A DNA stretch of 64,000 bases from positions 186,001 to 250,000 of the forward strand of contig NZ_MRZJ01000002.1 of assembly GCF_002994445.1 (NCBI RefSeq), written 5' to 3'. This stretch comes from Staphylococcus simulans. GTDB lineage: Bacteria > Bacillota > Bacilli > Staphylococcales > Staphylococcaceae. Made by a program: the position numbers and the translations under genes. Below are positions 34,078 to 44,297 of the stretch, in pieces. Within the stretch, counting starts at the first letter, position 1. The number at the start of each line of letters is the position of its first letter. The notes below the pieces were generated by a model, which was given only the letters and a program-made list of their open reading frames with translations, ran no database searches and had not been told where the DNA came from.

Positions 34078-34117
34078 ATAAGAAGCCGGATAAGTGTATC
34101 TGACTTCTTATTTTATT
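34078..34117 (+). terminator. terminator of sarR
   Basis: ATAAGAAG (34078-34085) pairs with CTTCTTAT (34104-34111), with an inner GATA/TATC stem and a T-rich tail. Confidence 0.7.
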
Positions 34118-34206
34118 TGAAAAAAATCAAAGCTTACTCCATTTTTATAATTGAATGTTCCAGGGTAGAGTAAAATGTATCAATCGTAATAGAAATGAGG
34201 CTATAT

Positions 34207-34425
34207 ATGAAGCGACCCATCAAGCTTATTCATAATCTTGTACATCTCGCAACCCAGGCAGCAGGTGGCTTGTTAGTAGCGAAACATGCGACAAGCAACG
34301 CACAAGGCATCTATCATGAAGAGGAAAATACGTCATTTGCGCCGCCTGGCAAAGTATATCCGATAGTATGGACGGGTTTGTATATAGCGTTGGGCAGCTG
34401 GCTTTTAAATACTACAAAGGAGTGA
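34207..34425 (+). pseudogene. truncated TspO/MBR protein
   Basis: This 72-residue frame contains the TspO (tryptophan-rich sensory protein) hallmark FAPPGKVYPIVWTGLYIALGSWLL (about residues 43-66), corresponding to the loop and second helix of the family. Intact TspO has about 155 residues and five helices; here the protein stops directly after helix 2 and nothing matching helices 3-5 follows. The ribosome site GAGG lies 6 nt before ATG 34207, and AAAGGAG at its end feeds the patatin gene. It may be a decayed gene or a short coupled leader protein. Confidence 0.6.
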
Positions 34426-34432
34426 TGAGCAT

Positions 34433-35287
34433 ATGACAACCAATGCTGTTATTTTAGGTGCTGGAGGACAATTCGGCATGGCATGGGAAATCGGTTATTT
34501 AAGAGGCTTGTTTGATCAAGGTGTGGATTTACGTACGGCACATGAATTTGTCGGCACTTCAGCCGGTGCACAAGTCGGTACAGTTATAGCATCAGATGCA
34601 GACTGGGAAACAATTTGGGATGAACAGCTGCAGTATGAAAGAGAGGAAAGTAATCCATTAACGGATGAAGATTTAGAAATTATCTTCAGCAAGTTTGAAT
34701 CATTAGCCAGTGATTCGCGCACAGTAGAAGAATGGGTTGCTGGTATGAGCGACATGGCGATGCATCCTAGAGTAGATTTGCCTGAAACAGAACGTCTGAA
34801 TATGATTCGAAATAGTCTCGGCAACGCTGTATCCGGTTGGACAAAAGGACTGAAAATTGTGGTGACAGAAGTAGAAACCAATCAGCGTCGCGTCTTAGAT
34901 CAATCATCAGACGTTTCATTAGTTAAAGCTATTGCGGCCAGCGGTGCCTTTCAAGGTGCGTATCCGACAATTCAAATCGACGGCAAACATTATTATGACG
35001 GCGGATCATATTCAATGGAAAATCCGGATGTGAGCGAAGCGGATAAAGTGGTGGTATTAGCTGCTGATTTGCCTGTCAAAACACCTTTCGCACTTTCAGA
35101 TGTGATAGATAAGATGAAAGAACGCCGACAAAAGGTACATTTAGTAAAACCAGATAAAACCGTTATGGACATTTTAGCACGCTATGACTACAACACGATG
35201 AATGGTGCGATGCGTAAAGAAGTTGCACAAGCAGCACGCAAACAAGGCCAACAAGACGCAAATACTATTGCAGAATTTTGGAATTAA
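34433..35287 (+). CDS. patatin-like phospholipase family protein
   Basis: This 284-residue protein has the oxyanion-hole Gly-rich segment ILGAGGQFGMAWEIGYLRGL (residues about 7-26), the nucleophile elbow GTSAG (about 42-46) and the catalytic Asp in DGGSYS (about 183-188). These form the Ser-Asp dyad of bacterial patatin-type esterases/phospholipase A. The substrate is unknown. AAAGGAG precedes ATG 34433, only 7 bp after the truncated tspO frame. Confidence 0.85.
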   Translation: MTTNAVILGAGGQFGMAWEIGYLRGLFDQGVDLRTAHEFVGTSAGAQVGTVIASDADWETIWDEQLQYEREESNPLTDEDLEIIFSKFESLASDSRTVEEWVAGMSDMAMHPRVDLPETERLNMIRNSLGNAVSGWTKGLKIVVTEVETNQRRVLDQSSDVSLVKAIAASGAFQGAYPTIQIDGKHYYDGGSYSMENPDVSEADKVVVLAADLPVKTPFALSDVIDKMKERRQKVHLVKPDKTVMDILARYDYNTMNGAMRKEVAQAARKQGQQDANTIAEFWN

Positions 35288-35305
35288 GCGTATGTATCTT
35301 CTATA

Positions 35306-35430
35306 TAATGAAGAATTATAGTAATGAAGAGAAAGTAATAAAGAGAAGAATAAGAAAGTAATAAAGAGAGAAAAAAGAAATACAAAGAGAGAGTATAAAG
35401 AAAAAACAGAAAAAAGCATAAAGAAAAGAA
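35306..35430 (+). repeat. purine-rich tract with imperfect direct repeats
   Basis: About 125 bp of almost only A and G on the plus strand, interrupted by single T. The unit AGAAAGTAATAAAGAGA-like occurs twice (about 35323-35345 and 35351-35368). It lies between the patatin stop and the terminator, with no gene on it. Confidence 0.6.
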
Positions 35431-35461
35431 GGGCGATTTTCGTTTTTGAAAATCGTCCTTC
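35428..35461. terminator. bidirectional terminator
   Basis: GAAGGGCGATTTTC pairs with GAAAATCGTCCTTC around GTTTTT. It separates the patatin gene from the convergent urease operon. Confidence 0.75.
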
Positions 35462-35510
35462 TTCATTAATAACTGTTACATAAAAGCTGTTTAGAATTTT
35501 AAGGACAGTC

Positions 35511-36350
35511 TTAGTATTTTCTTAGGAAGTTGACTTCTCTGTTGTAGTGTTTTTGAACAACGTCTTTTTGAACGTCGTTTAAAATGTCTTCGATTAAATC
35601 CGTTTCATGTGCCAAGATACGAATACTGATACCATGTGTTGCTAATTGTGTGATACCGATTCTGCAATCTGCTTCTTTAGTATAAGGTGCCATCACATCA
35701 TAGAGTGCTTCAACAGTAGTACTGTCGACATCTGGATGGATGAAGTAGCAAGAACCTAAGTGTGAATAGCCTTCCATATAGCCTAGAGCGTCTACACGGT
35801 TTTTCTTCGGATCTAATAATAAATTATCGAATACGACCAATTCGCCATCCACAAATATTTCATTCAATAAGTGCAGATATGTGTAGGTGAAGTGGGATTC
35901 ATCCGGAGAATAACCCGGTGTTAAGATGTCAGTATAAAACATCGCACCTGTTTTAGCGATATGGTATTGGTTGTGTTGATAGAATTTCGCATCTTTAAAA
36001 GCGATAATCGGATCTCCGACATATTCCATATAAGCATTATCTTCAATAGTAAATGTTTGATATTGCTCAACGTGATCTTTTAAAGTTTTGTAGATTTTAG
36101 TTGCACCTTGTGATGTGAGTGTTGTGGCCGCATTTTCTTTGACTTTGACATTTAAGCGATAACGATCGCCGTCTAAATAACCGCCGCCTACATTAACGAT
36201 ATAGAATGTAGGGATATTTGAACCATTCAAATAAATAGGGCGGATAACTTTTAATGCTTTTTCAAAGAAAATGTCACGTGCTGCAGAACGCTCGCCATCA
36301 TTGAAGACAGTGATATCAAGTTGTCCTGTCCATTCTGTGACATTGTGCAT
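35511..36350 (-). CDS. ureD: urease accessory protein UreD
   Basis: This 279-residue protein is the UreD/UreH scaffold. In the UreDFG complex it binds apo-urease and channels nickel. Family segments include [19 protein letters not shown] [17 protein letters not shown] (about 49-65), [12 protein letters not shown] and the acidic [12 protein letters not shown]. It is the last gene of the ure operon; its ATG overlaps the ureG stop by one base. Confidence 0.93.
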   Translation of the reverse strand: MHNVTEWTGQLDITVFNDGERSAARDIFFEKALKVIRPIYLNGSNIPTFYIVNVGGGYLDGDRYRLNVKVKENAATTLTSQGATKIYKTLKDHVEQYQTFTIEDNAYMEYVGDPIIAFKDAKFYQHNQYHIAKTGAMFYTDILTPGYSPDESHFTYTYLHLLNEIFVDGELVVFDNLLLDPKKNRVDALGYMEGYSHLGSCYFIHPDVDSTTVEALYDVMAPYTKEADCRIGITQLATHGISIRILAHETDLIEDILNDVQKDVVQKHYNREVNFLRKY

Positions 36351-36964
36351 TATTCTAGTCCTTTAAGCAATACGTCGCGTTCAATCCAGTTAATCACATT
36401 ATCTAAACCTTCTTCTGTTTTTAGGTTTGTGAATGTGAACGGACGGTCTCCGCGGAATGTGCGTGTATCTTCAGCCATTTGGTCTAAAGATGCGCCGACA
36501 TAAGGTGCTAAATCTGTTTTGTTGATAATGAAGAAATCAGATTTAATCATACCTTGTCCGCCTTTACGCGGGATTTTTTCACCTTGTGCAACGTCGATGA
36601 TATAAATTGAGAAATCTACAAGTTCAGGACTGAATGTAGCTGCTAAATTATCGCCGCCTGATTCGACAAAGATTAATTCGATATCTTCATGACGTTCGAT
36701 TAATTCATCAATCGCCGCGAAGTTCATAGATGCATCTTCACGAATTGCAGTATGCGGGCAGCCGCCGGTTTCAACACCGATAATACGGTCAGCAGGCAGG
36801 ACGCCTGAATTTACAAGAATTTTTTCGTCTTCTTTTGTATAAATATCATTCGTAATAACACCAATGCTTAATTCTTCTTTTAAATGTTTGACTACTTTTT
36901 CTACAAGCTCGGTTTTACCTGCGCCTACAGGTCCGCCGATTCCGATTTTAATAGGTTGAGTCAT
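36350..36964 (-). CDS. ureG: urease accessory GTPase UreG
   Basis: This 204-residue SIMIBI-class GTPase supplies nickel and the GTP hydrolysis needed for urease activation. It has P-loop [13 protein letters not shown] (about residues 9-21), the metal-binding motif GCPH within [33 protein letters not shown], and NKTD for guanine recognition. It lies 14 bp after ureF. Confidence 0.96.
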   Translation of the reverse strand: MTQPIKIGIGGPVGAGKTELVEKVVKHLKEELSIGVITNDIYTKEDEKILVNSGVLPADRIIGVETGGCPHTAIREDASMNFAAIDELIERHEDIELIFVESGGDNLAATFSPELVDFSIYIIDVAQGEKIPRKGGQGMIKSDFFIINKTDLAPYVGASLDQMAEDTRTFRGDRPFTFTNLKTEEGLDNVINWIERDVLLKGLE

Positions 36965-36978
36965 AAATCTATAGCCTC

Positions 36979-37668
36979 CTAGGAAATAAAGATTCGTACA
37001 TTCACTTTTTCATGTTCCATTTGATTGATTTCAAGTCCTGGTGCAGTGATGCCGAATTCAGATGCTTCAAGTTCAAAAATATGGTCGCGTGTTGATTTCA
37101 TAAATGGAATCATTTCAGTCACAATACGTTGCCCAGCTGTTTGGCCTAACGGTATTGCGCGTACCGCATTTTGAGTTAATGATGAAACGTTTTGATATAA
37201 ATAATAATCAATGATCATTTCAATATCGACACCAAGAAAATGGCCGAGCATAGTAAAACAAATGGCTGGATGCAGCTTGGCTTGTTTCTTTTGATATTGC
37301 TCATGATACCAATGTATCCATTCGCTGTCATAAAGTTCATCTGCAAGCTTAACCATACGTGTACCCATTTGTTTTGTGCCGACACGTGTTTCTCTTGGCA
37401 TATTTTGTACAAAGAGCAAGCGATCAATCTCTAATACTCTTTTTGAATCATTCTGATTCAATGCGTCATAGACAAAACGCATTGCTAAACCATCCGCGTA
37501 TGTGAGCTGTTCACTTAAAAAGAGTTTCAGCCACTCTTTAAAGGACTGTTCATCATGAACCGTACCGCGTTGGATGTAAGTTTCTAATCCGAAAGAATGG
37601 CTGAATGCTCCTGTTGGAAATTGTGAATCGCAAAACTGAAACAATCTCAGCGATGCATGATCAATCAT
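36979..37668 (-). CDS. ureF: urease accessory protein UreF
   Basis: This 229-residue all-helical protein starts with the family pattern [20 protein letters not shown] and has the C-terminal [15 protein letters not shown] segment. UreF bridges UreD and UreG and acts as a checkpoint for GTP hydrolysis. Its start overlaps the ureE stop by 8 bp, which implies coupled translation. Confidence 0.94.
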   Translation of the reverse strand: MIDHASLRLFQFCDSQFPTGAFSHSFGLETYIQRGTVHDEQSFKEWLKLFLSEQLTYADGLAMRFVYDALNQNDSKRVLEIDRLLFVQNMPRETRVGTKQMGTRMVKLADELYDSEWIHWYHEQYQKKQAKLHPAICFTMLGHFLGVDIEMIIDYYLYQNVSSLTQNAVRAIPLGQTAGQRIVTEMIPFMKSTRDHIFELEASEFGITAPGLEINQMEHEKVNVRIFIS

Positions 37669-38113
37669 GTGAATGTCCTATATGACGGAATGCTTGATTG
37701 ACTTTGCGATCTTCACGTGAGTGGGGGATACCTAAAGATTTTAATAAATCTTCAACCAAGTAATCGTATTGTACCAGCATTTCAGTTTCAGTGAATTGTG
37801 CCGGTAAATGACGGTTGCCGAGTTGGTGTGCAATATCTCCCATTTCTTTAAGTGAACGCGGACGAATCACTAAGATATCTTCGGAATTGACGTCAACGAC
37901 AATACGGTTGTTGTCATCTTCGTATAAGATATCGCCATATTGCAAGTCCACCGGATTTTTTAAACGGATGCCGATTTCATGACCGTGATTCGTTTTGACA
38001 CGCTGGATGCGTTTAACTAAATCAGAATTTTCAAGATACACTTTTTCAGTGTGTTTTTGTTTTTCTTCTGGTGATAAGTTGGCAATGTTGCCAAGAATTT
38101 CTTCTACTATCAT
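37661..38113 (-). CDS. ureE: urease nickel metallochaperone UreE
   Basis: This 150-residue protein has the peptide-binding N-terminal domain ([10 protein letters not shown]...) and the metal-binding C-terminal domain. The His-rich tail is short (RHIGHSHD). The start is ATG 38113 with AGGAGG upstream; the longer frame to 38194 would run into ureC on the other side of that ribosome site. It lies 13 bp after ureC. Confidence 0.93.
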   Translation of the reverse strand: MIVEEILGNIANLSPEEKQKHTEKVYLENSDLVKRIQRVKTNHGHEIGIRLKNPVDLQYGDILYEDDNNRIVVDVNSEDILVIRPRSLKEMGDIAHQLGNRHLPAQFTETEMLVQYDYLVEDLLKSLGIPHSREDRKVNQAFRHIGHSHD

Positions 38114-38126
38114 GTAAGCTTGCCTC

Positions 38127-39842
38127 CTAGAATAAGAAGTAACGTTGTGATAATGGCAACTCTGTAGCAGGTTCGCTTGTGATTTTTTCGCCATCTACAA
38201 ACACTTCATAAGTTTGCGGATCTACGTCTAATTTAGGTGTTGCTGTATTGTTTTTCATATCCGATTTGCGTAGTTTGCGGATATTTTTAACTGGACGAAT
38301 TAAACGATGCAAGTTCAATTGACGTTGAATATCGTTCATATAAGCAATATTAGAAACGAACGTCATATTTGTACCGGTTAAGTTGCCGCCGAATTGACCA
38401 TACATTTTACGATATTTTAAAGGTTCTGAAGTTGGAATAGAACCGTTCGCATCACCGTTAATCGCTGTATTAATCATACCGCCTTTGATTACCATCTCTG
38501 GTTTAACACCGAAGAATGCAGGGTCCCAAATGACAATATCAGCTAATTTGTCTTTTTCGATTGAACCTACATATTCAGAAATACCGTGTGTAATCGCAGG
38601 GTTGATTGTGTATTTCGCGATATAACGTTTGATACGGTTGTTATCATCATACTCTTTATCTCCCTCTAAAGGTCCGCGTTGTTCTTTCATGCGGTGTGCA
38701 ACTTGCCATGTACGTGTAATGACTTCACCTACACGTCCCATTGCTTGAGAGTCAGAGCTGACCATACTGAAGACACCCATGTCTTGCAGCACATCTTCAG
38801 CCGCAATGGTTTCTTTACGGATACGTGAATCCGCAAATGCTACGTCTTCAGGAATAGAAGCATTTAAGTGGTGTGTAATCATAACCATATCTAAATGCTC
38901 ATCGATTGTATTTTTAGTATAAGGAAGTGTCGGGTTCGTTGATGAAGGAAGAACGTTAGGATAGCTTGCTGATTTGATTAAGTCAGGCGCATGTCCGCCG
39001 CCGGCACCTTCAGTGTGATACATATGAATAACACGATCTTTAATCGCTTTCATAGTATCTTCCATGAAGCCTGCTTCGTTAAGTGTATCTGCGTGTAATG
39101 CGACTTGAACATCATAATCATCCGCAACTTGTAATGAGTGGTCTAATGCAGAAGGTGTTGCACCCCAGTCTTCATGGACTTTTAATCCAATTGCCCCAGC
39201 GTGAACTTGTTCAATTAAAGCTGTATTATTATGTGCTTGTCCTTTGCCTGTAAAGCCGACGTTAATCGGTAAAGCCTCCGCTGCTTCTAACATGCGGTGC
39301 ATATGCCAAGGACCAGGTGTTACAGTTGTAGCTTTCGCACCTTCAGATGCGCCTGTACCGCCGCCGATATGTGTTGTCACACCGCTTTCAAGTGCTACCC
39401 ATGATTGTTCTGGGTTGATAAAGTGAACGTGTGTGTCGATACCGCCTGCAGTTACAATTCTGCCTTCACCTGAGATAATATCTGTATTCGCGCCGATAAC
39501 GATATTAACGTTATCCATGATATCTGGGTTGCCGGCTTTGCCGTATCCCATAATATAGCCGTTCTTAATACCTAAGTCAGCTTTATAAACTTTATCGTAG
39601 TCGATAATTACTGCGTTTGTGATAACTGTATCTGCAACATTGCGGTCATCGCGTGTTACGTTAGGGTTTTGTGCCATACCATCACGAATAGATTTGCCGC
39701 CGCCGAATGTTGCTTCGTCGCCATAAGTCGCAAAATCTTTTTCTACACGTGCAAACAAGTTTGTATCAGCCAAGCGGATCGCATCTCCGACAGTAGGGCC
39801 GTACAAGCTTGTATATTGAGATTGTGTCATTTTAAAGCTCAT
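38127..39842 (-). CDS. ureC: urease alpha (catalytic) subunit
   Basis: This 571-residue enzyme hydrolyses urea at a dinuclear nickel centre. The nickel ligands His138 and His140 lie in DTHVHF, the carbamylated Lys is Lys221 in GLKVHEDWG, and further His ligands are near 250 and 276. The mobile-flap region (MVMITHHLN) is present. ATG 39842 overlaps the ureB stop (ATGA). Length and motifs are complete, so the enzyme should be functional. Confidence 0.97.
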   Translation of the reverse strand: MSFKMTQSQYTSLYGPTVGDAIRLADTNLFARVEKDFATYGDEATFGGGKSIRDGMAQNPNVTRDDRNVADTVITNAVIIDYDKVYKADLGIKNGYIMGYGKAGNPDIMDNVNIVIGANTDIISGEGRIVTAGGIDTHVHFINPEQSWVALESGVTTHIGGGTGASEGAKATTVTPGPWHMHRMLEAAEALPINVGFTGKGQAHNNTALIEQVHAGAIGLKVHEDWGATPSALDHSLQVADDYDVQVALHADTLNEAGFMEDTMKAIKDRVIHMYHTEGAGGGHAPDLIKSASYPNVLPSSTNPTLPYTKNTIDEHLDMVMITHHLNASIPEDVAFADSRIRKETIAAEDVLQDMGVFSMVSSDSQAMGRVGEVITRTWQVAHRMKEQRGPLEGDKEYDDNNRIKRYIAKYTINPAITHGISEYVGSIEKDKLADIVIWDPAFFGVKPEMVIKGGMINTAINGDANGSIPTSEPLKYRKMYGQFGGNLTGTNMTFVSNIAYMNDIQRQLNLHRLIRPVKNIRKLRKSDMKNNTATPKLDVDPQTYEVFVDGEKITSEPATELPLSQRYFLF

Positions 39843-40252
39843 CGATCATACCCACTTTCTTTGTTCGCATTTTTTTGACCTTCATCGTCTTTAACACCCG
39901 CATTAGGATGGTCGTTATCTACACGGAAGACGCGGTCTTCATCGATTTCTCCGTTAACCATTCCTCGGAAACCAAAAATACGGCGATTACCATGATATTC
40001 AACAAGTTGTACTTTCTTTTCGTCCCCAGGTTCAAAACGAACCGCGGCACCTGCTGGAATATCAAGATGTTTGCCGTATGCTTTCTCTCTATCGAATTTT
40101 AAGCCGTCATTGACTTCAAAGAAGTGATAATGAGAGCCTACTTGAATCGGACGATCTCCGATATTTTTAACTTTTATTACTGTTTCAGCGTTATCTGTAT
40201 TTCTGTTAATCTCTATTTCAGTACGCTTTACTATAATTTCACCAGGTTTCAT
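39839..40252 (-). CDS. ureB: urease beta subunit
   Basis: This 137-residue structural subunit contains the [11 protein letters not shown] motif (about 37-47) and the [23 protein letters not shown] segment. GGGGGA precedes ATG 40252. A slightly longer, acidic/Asn-rich C-terminus ([17 protein letters not shown]) is seen, as in other staphylococci. Confidence 0.95.
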   Translation of the reverse strand: MKPGEIIVKRTEIEINRNTDNAETVIKVKNIGDRPIQVGSHYHFFEVNDGLKFDREKAYGKHLDIPAGAAVRFEPGDEKKVQLVEYHGNRRIFGFRGMVNGEIDEDRVFRVDNDHPNAGVKDDEGQKNANKESGYDR

Positions 40253-40266
40253 TATTTAAATCCCCC

Positions 40267-40569
40267 TTAAACAATCGGATGATGAACTGTAATTAGTTTT
40301 GTACCGTCTGGGAAAGTAGCTTCAATTTCAAGGTCAGTAATAATATCTGACACACCTTCCATAACATCATCCTTATTTAAAATTTGTCTGCCGTAACTCA
40401 TAAGTTCAGCAACACTCTTACCGTCTCTTGCACCTTCTAACAATTCATAACTAATGATAGCTACTGCTTCAGGATAGTTAAGTTTTAATCCGCGTTTTTG
40501 ACGTCTGCGTGCTAAATCATTCGCTATCACTAACATTAGTTTGTCTTGTTCACGTTGAGTAAAATGCAA
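40267..40569 (-). CDS. ureA: urease gamma subunit
   Basis: This is the first gene of the operon, with 100 residues exactly as usual for the family. [22 protein letters not shown] is the family start. I therefore use TTG 40569, preceded by AAGGG, instead of an ATG six codons upstream. The promoter at 40611-40639 lies about 40 bp upstream. Confidence 0.93.
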   Translation of the reverse strand: MHFTQREQDKLMLVIANDLARRRQKRGLKLNYPEAVAIISYELLEGARDGKSVAELMSYGRQILNKDDVMEGVSDIITDLEIEATFPDGTKLITVHHPIV

Positions 40570-40610
40570 AATAATCCCTTCTTTCATGTATGTTAAGTAA
40601 ATACTAATCT

Positions 40611-40639
40611 ATTGTAAGACGCTTAATGTCGATACACAA
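40611..40639 (-). promoter_or_regulatory. urease operon promoter
   Basis: On the minus strand: TTGTGT (complement of 40634-40639), 17 bp, TACAAT (complement of 40611-40616). Confidence 0.55.
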
Positions 40640-40864
40640 GAATTATATATTTATTCCCTAAAATTAAAATGAAAATTAACAAGTTAATCCTGTAATCTAC
40701 ACTTTAATTTACCTAAGGGAGTTTTACCATTTTTTGTACAATTTCAAACAAAAGAGCCATTTTGTATTTGATAACAATAAAAATGAATAACAGTAGGTTT
40801 CATTCCCTATAGTATTTTGTTAAAATCATTATTGCTTAATTCATTAGAAATCAGGTGAACGACC

Positions 40865-41791
40865 ATGCGTCATTTTATCGACGTTGTATTAAAGAATATC
40901 TCTCAAGTGCTGTTACTGGAAAATGCATGGACAGGGTTATTCATTCTAGCAGGATTATTTGCAGGGGATTGGAAAGTAGGGCTGGCTGCTTTGCTTTCAA
41001 GTATTGTTGCTTACATAACGGCACCCTATACAAATTATTCTCAAGAGGAGATCCGTCATGGACTGGCCGGCTTTAACCCAGTCTTAACAGGAGTTGCGCT
41101 GACGATTTTCTTAGTTCAAGACTTAAAAGGGATCGGGATGACTTTGCTTGCGGTCATTTTAACCATGCCTCTCGGCGCAGCGTTTCGTGCATTGTTAGCA
41201 CGTTTTGAATTGCCGATGCTGACAATGCCTTATGTATTTATCAGCTGGATGTTCTTATTTATGTCCTTCCAATTCGAACATGTGAATGCAGGTGTCAATA
41301 TTTTACCGTCTACTGTCAGAGAAATCACATTCTCGCATCACACAATCAATGTAATGATGACTTTCTTAGACGGCTTCAGTGAAATTTTCTTGGTCAAAAG
41401 TGTACTCGGGGGCTTATTGATACTGATAGGTATTTTTATTGCTTCAAAAAAAGCAGGGATTTACTCAATTGCAGCCAATATCATCGGCGTAGTTGTGGTT
41501 ATGATGTTTGGTGCCAACCATGATGAAATCAATGCAGGTCTTTATGGTTATAATGTCGTACTTGTGATTTTAGCTTTAGGTGTGACATTTAAAGAGGCAT
41601 CTGTCTTTAACAAATACTTAAGTATGTTGTTTGGAATCATTATTACCGTAGTCATGCATGCAGGCTTAGTCACATGGCTGAAACCTTTCGGTCTGCCGGT
41701 ATTTACCTTGCCGTTTATTGTCGCAACATGGATTATGCTGCTGGCGGGCAAATCTGCGTATGCAAAGTCTAAAAAGGAAACGCAAGTATAA
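40865..41791 (+). CDS. urea transporter (UT/Yut family)
   Basis: This 308-residue membrane protein has about ten spans and two internally related halves, each with the urea-transporter repeat (LAGFNPVLTGVALTIFL at about 62-78; NAGLYGYNVVLVILALGV at about 220-237). It is a channel-like facilitator that brings urea to cytoplasmic urease. It is divergent from ureA with about 290 bp between, so the two are likely co-regulated. AGGTG precedes ATG 40865. Confidence 0.92.
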   Translation: MRHFIDVVLKNISQVLLLENAWTGLFILAGLFAGDWKVGLAALLSSIVAYITAPYTNYSQEEIRHGLAGFNPVLTGVALTIFLVQDLKGIGMTLLAVILTMPLGAAFRALLARFELPMLTMPYVFISWMFLFMSFQFEHVNAGVNILPSTVREITFSHHTINVMMTFLDGFSEIFLVKSVLGGLLILIGIFIASKKAGIYSIAANIIGVVVVMMFGANHDEINAGLYGYNVVLVILALGVTFKEASVFNKYLSMLFGIIITVVMHAGLVTWLKPFGLPVFTLPFIVATWIMLLAGKSAYAKSKKETQV

Positions 41792-41812
41792 GATAAAAAT
41801 CAATAGCATAAG

Positions 41813-41856
41813 AAAAGCGGAATTCTGCCCTGATTTGTAGGGAACATTCCGCTTTT
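41813..41856. terminator. bidirectional terminator
   Basis: AAAAGCGGAAT pairs with ATTCCGCTTTT, with an inner CCC/GGG stem. It serves the urea transporter and fhuD2. Confidence 0.85.
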
Positions 41857-41873
41857 TCATTTGAATTATTTTA

Positions 41874-42788
41874 TTACTTCATGAATTTCTCTTTAAGATC
41901 TTTACGCATAAACTCTAATGTATACGGGTCATTGTACCAATAAGTTTTAGCATCAACTTTGATCACGTGATTATTTTTAACTGCCGGCAAGTTTTTCCAT
42001 AGATTTGTTTCTGTATATGAAGGAGCTGCTTTGCCTGCACGTGTTGATACGATGTAATCGCCTGCATATTCAGGGATTTTTTCTTGTTTGATTTCTGCCC
42101 AGCCTTCTTTTTCAACAAGTTCTTTTTGTTTTTCAGGCATTTTCAAACCGAATGCTTGATAAATTACTTCGCCGCCGCGACCCCAGTTAGGACCGTACGT
42201 ATAAAGTTTTTTATCAAATTCGTCTAATAAAGAAACAGTCGCATCTTCACCGATTTTGTTTTTAATAGCTTTGCCGTCTTTAGAAGTTTGCTTTTTCCAT
42301 TCTTCTGTCCATTTTTTCGCTTGGTCTTCTTTGCCTAATAATTTACCTAATTCAATTTGCTGATCAAGGTATTTATGTTTAGCATAGTCAAAGACTACAG
42401 TAGGTGCTGCTTTTTGATATTTCTTGATGTTTTTGTCAGTTGAGTAAACGATAATTAAATCTGGTTTTTGTTTGATAACTTTTTCTACATCTTCACTGCC
42501 AGTTGCGCCGATTTTTTCAACACCTTTGAATTTTTCTTTTAAAATAGGGCTGTTATCGACTTGGCTGTTGACTGCGACAATGTTGCCGCCTAATTTTTTA
42601 ATACCGCCCGCATATGTAGGTGCAACTACTGCAATACGTTTAGGGTCTTTCGGTATTTTTACTTTCTTTCCATTATCCATTGTATATGAACGCATTTCTT
42701 GCTTTGAATCTTTTTGATCATTTGATTGTTTACCGCAAGCGGCAAGAACGAATACTAAAATAATCATAGGAATCAATAATTTCTTCAT
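41874..42788 (-). CDS. fhuD2: hydroxamate siderophore-binding lipoprotein FhuD2
   Basis: This 304-residue protein has a lipoprotein signal with lipobox LAAC (Cys18), then a class III periplasmic-binding-type fold with a long helical backbone. RIAVVAPTYAGGIKKLG, LIIVYSTDKNIKKYQ, YTYGPNWGRGGEVIYQAFGLKM and TYWYNDPYTLEFMRKDLKEK closely follow S. aureus FhuD2 as I remember it. It delivers ferric hydroxamates (ferrichrome, desferrioxamine) to FhuBG, encoded elsewhere. A Fur box lies in the promoter. Confidence 0.9.
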   Translation of the reverse strand: MKKLLIPMIILVFVLAACGKQSNDQKDSKQEMRSYTMDNGKKVKIPKDPKRIAVVAPTYAGGIKKLGGNIVAVNSQVDNSPILKEKFKGVEKIGATGSEDVEKVIKQKPDLIIVYSTDKNIKKYQKAAPTVVFDYAKHKYLDQQIELGKLLGKEDQAKKWTEEWKKQTSKDGKAIKNKIGEDATVSLLDEFDKKLYTYGPNWGRGGEVIYQAFGLKMPEKQKELVEKEGWAEIKQEKIPEYAGDYIVSTRAGKAAPSYTETNLWKNLPAVKNNHVIKVDAKTYWYNDPYTLEFMRKDLKEKFMK

Positions 42789-42807
42789 CTGTATTTTCCT
42801 CCTAATT

Positions 42808-42826
42808 GAAAACGATTATCATTACT
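42808..42826 (-). promoter_or_regulatory. Fur box of fhuD2
   Basis: GAAAACGATTATCATTACT on the plus strand matches the 19-bp Fur consensus at most positions (AATGATAAT core on the other strand). It lies 20 bp ahead of the start codon. Confidence 0.8.
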
Positions 42827-42897
42827 TTAGAATTATAATCGTATTTTGCGAAAAGCACAATATAATTTTGCAAAAAAATTAGAAATGAGTTATTTGA

Positions 42898-42939
42898 AGA
42901 AAGAAAAAGTACCATGCTCTTTGAAAAAGAACACAGTAC
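42898..42939 (-). terminator. terminator of the acyl-CoA dehydrogenase gene
   Basis: On the minus strand, AGTACTGTGTTCTTT pairs imperfectly with AAAGAGCATGGTACT, followed by TTTTTCTTTC. Confidence 0.6.
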
Positions 42940-42946
42940 TGTCGTT

Positions 42947-44092
42947 TTAAAATAGGCCGAGTTCAGATTTTGCAATGTTCGTATAAGCAGCATCTTGCAT
43001 CGGAGGGTTATGCAGACCAGCACGCATATCACGATAATAGCGTTGAAGCGGACGTTCCATTTCTAAACTTTTAGCACCGACGATACGCATAGCAATATCA
43101 ATCACTTGCAGACCTTGGTTCATAACCAAGACTTTGCTTGCTGACGTTTCGTTCCATACAGGTGCATTCGGAGATTCATGATACATACGTGCAGTTGACC
43201 ATAAGAATGCGCGTGATGACAGCAATAATGATTCCATCTCTCCGACAGATTGCTGAACGGTAGGAAGATGGGCAATGGATTGATCGATGCTGTTCGGTTG
43301 ATGTGTTTTCGCAAAGTCCTTTGCATAATCCGCTGCTGCTTGCGCAATACCTAAATAAACACTTGGAATGTGCAAGATCCATCCATTCGGACTTTTAGGA
43401 CCTCCTGCGATTTCTACGAAATTTTCAGTCGGGATTTTAACATTTTCCAGCACTAAATCATGGCTTTCAGTAGCACGCATGCCTAGGACATTCCATGTTT
43501 GTGCAATCGATAAGCCTGGCGTACCTTCTTCAACTAAGAAGAAGCCGTATTGATCTGTTGCTTCGTTGTAGCCGCTCACTAAGAAATGTGTCAGTGCAGG
43601 GCTCATTGAAGTAAATGTTTTAACACCGTTTAAGATGTAGCTGTCACCTTCTTTAACCGCATGTGTCGAAGGTTTTCCTCCGCGTGTCGGACTGCCGGTA
43701 TCTGCTTCGCTGACTGCACGATTAATCAATGCGCCTTCTTTAACCGCATTTGCAAATTGATCAAGGAGTGCATCATCCCATTTCTTTTCTTCATAGAGCT
43801 GTCCGACAACGCTTAAATGCCATCCGATTGATAGTGCAGTTGCGCCGTCTATCGCGCCTAAATAGGTCTGCAAGATCACCATATCTTCTACTGTTGCACC
43901 TTCGCCGCCATAGGCTTTAGGCAAAGTTAATAAGGTATAGCCTTCTTGTTTCAGCCATTCAATATTTTCATAAGGGAAGCGGCTGTTGAGGTCGTTATGT
44001 TCTGCATGTGCCTGAAAGTCTGCTTTGACAGCTTGTAATTTCTTTAACCATTTTCGTTGTATGTCTGAGTGTATTAATCCTGATTCTAACAA
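42947..44092 (-). CDS. acyl-CoA dehydrogenase family protein
   Basis: This 381-residue flavoprotein has the acyl-CoA dehydrogenase fold: helical N-domain (YENIEWLKQEGYTLLTLPKAYGGEG), central beta-domain (RAVSEADTGSPTRGG, TSMSPALTHFLVSG) and C-terminal helical domain (GLQVIDIAMRIVGAKSLEMERPLQRYYRDMRAG). The C-terminal pattern is nearer to the DszC/SfnB-like monooxygenase and dehydrogenase branch than to beta-oxidation enzymes. No partner genes adjoin, so the substrate is unknown. Confidence 0.8.
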   Translation of the reverse strand: MLESGLIHSDIQRKWLKKLQAVKADFQAHAEHNDLNSRFPYENIEWLKQEGYTLLTLPKAYGGEGATVEDMVILQTYLGAIDGATALSIGWHLSVVGQLYEEKKWDDALLDQFANAVKEGALINRAVSEADTGSPTRGGKPSTHAVKEGDSYILNGVKTFTSMSPALTHFLVSGYNEATDQYGFFLVEEGTPGLSIAQTWNVLGMRATESHDLVLENVKIPTENFVEIAGGPKSPNGWILHIPSVYLGIAQAAADYAKDFAKTHQPNSIDQSIAHLPTVQQSVGEMESLLLSSRAFLWSTARMYHESPNAPVWNETSASKVLVMNQGLQVIDIAMRIVGAKSLEMERPLQRYYRDMRAGLHNPPMQDAAYTNIAKSELGLF

Positions 44093-44297
44093 GACGTTTC
44101 CTCCTTACGTTGATAAGTGTATTAAGTTTAGTGTATCACTCGGAATAAAGAGTTGGAAGTTTTTCGTGATAAGAATCGAAATTCATATCGGCAGAAAAAC
44201 ATTCAGTGCACCTCTTAATACAGACATGCACAGATGCTTTACATTATTTAGGAAATACAATTAAATAGAGAGTGATAGAACAAGTTGGAGGTAGAAA

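Noticed and set aside
35284..35466. Phe/Ser/Leu-rich minus-strand frames over the purine tract
   Set aside because: They are the trivial translation of a purine-rich tract read from the pyrimidine strand and have no ribosome site.
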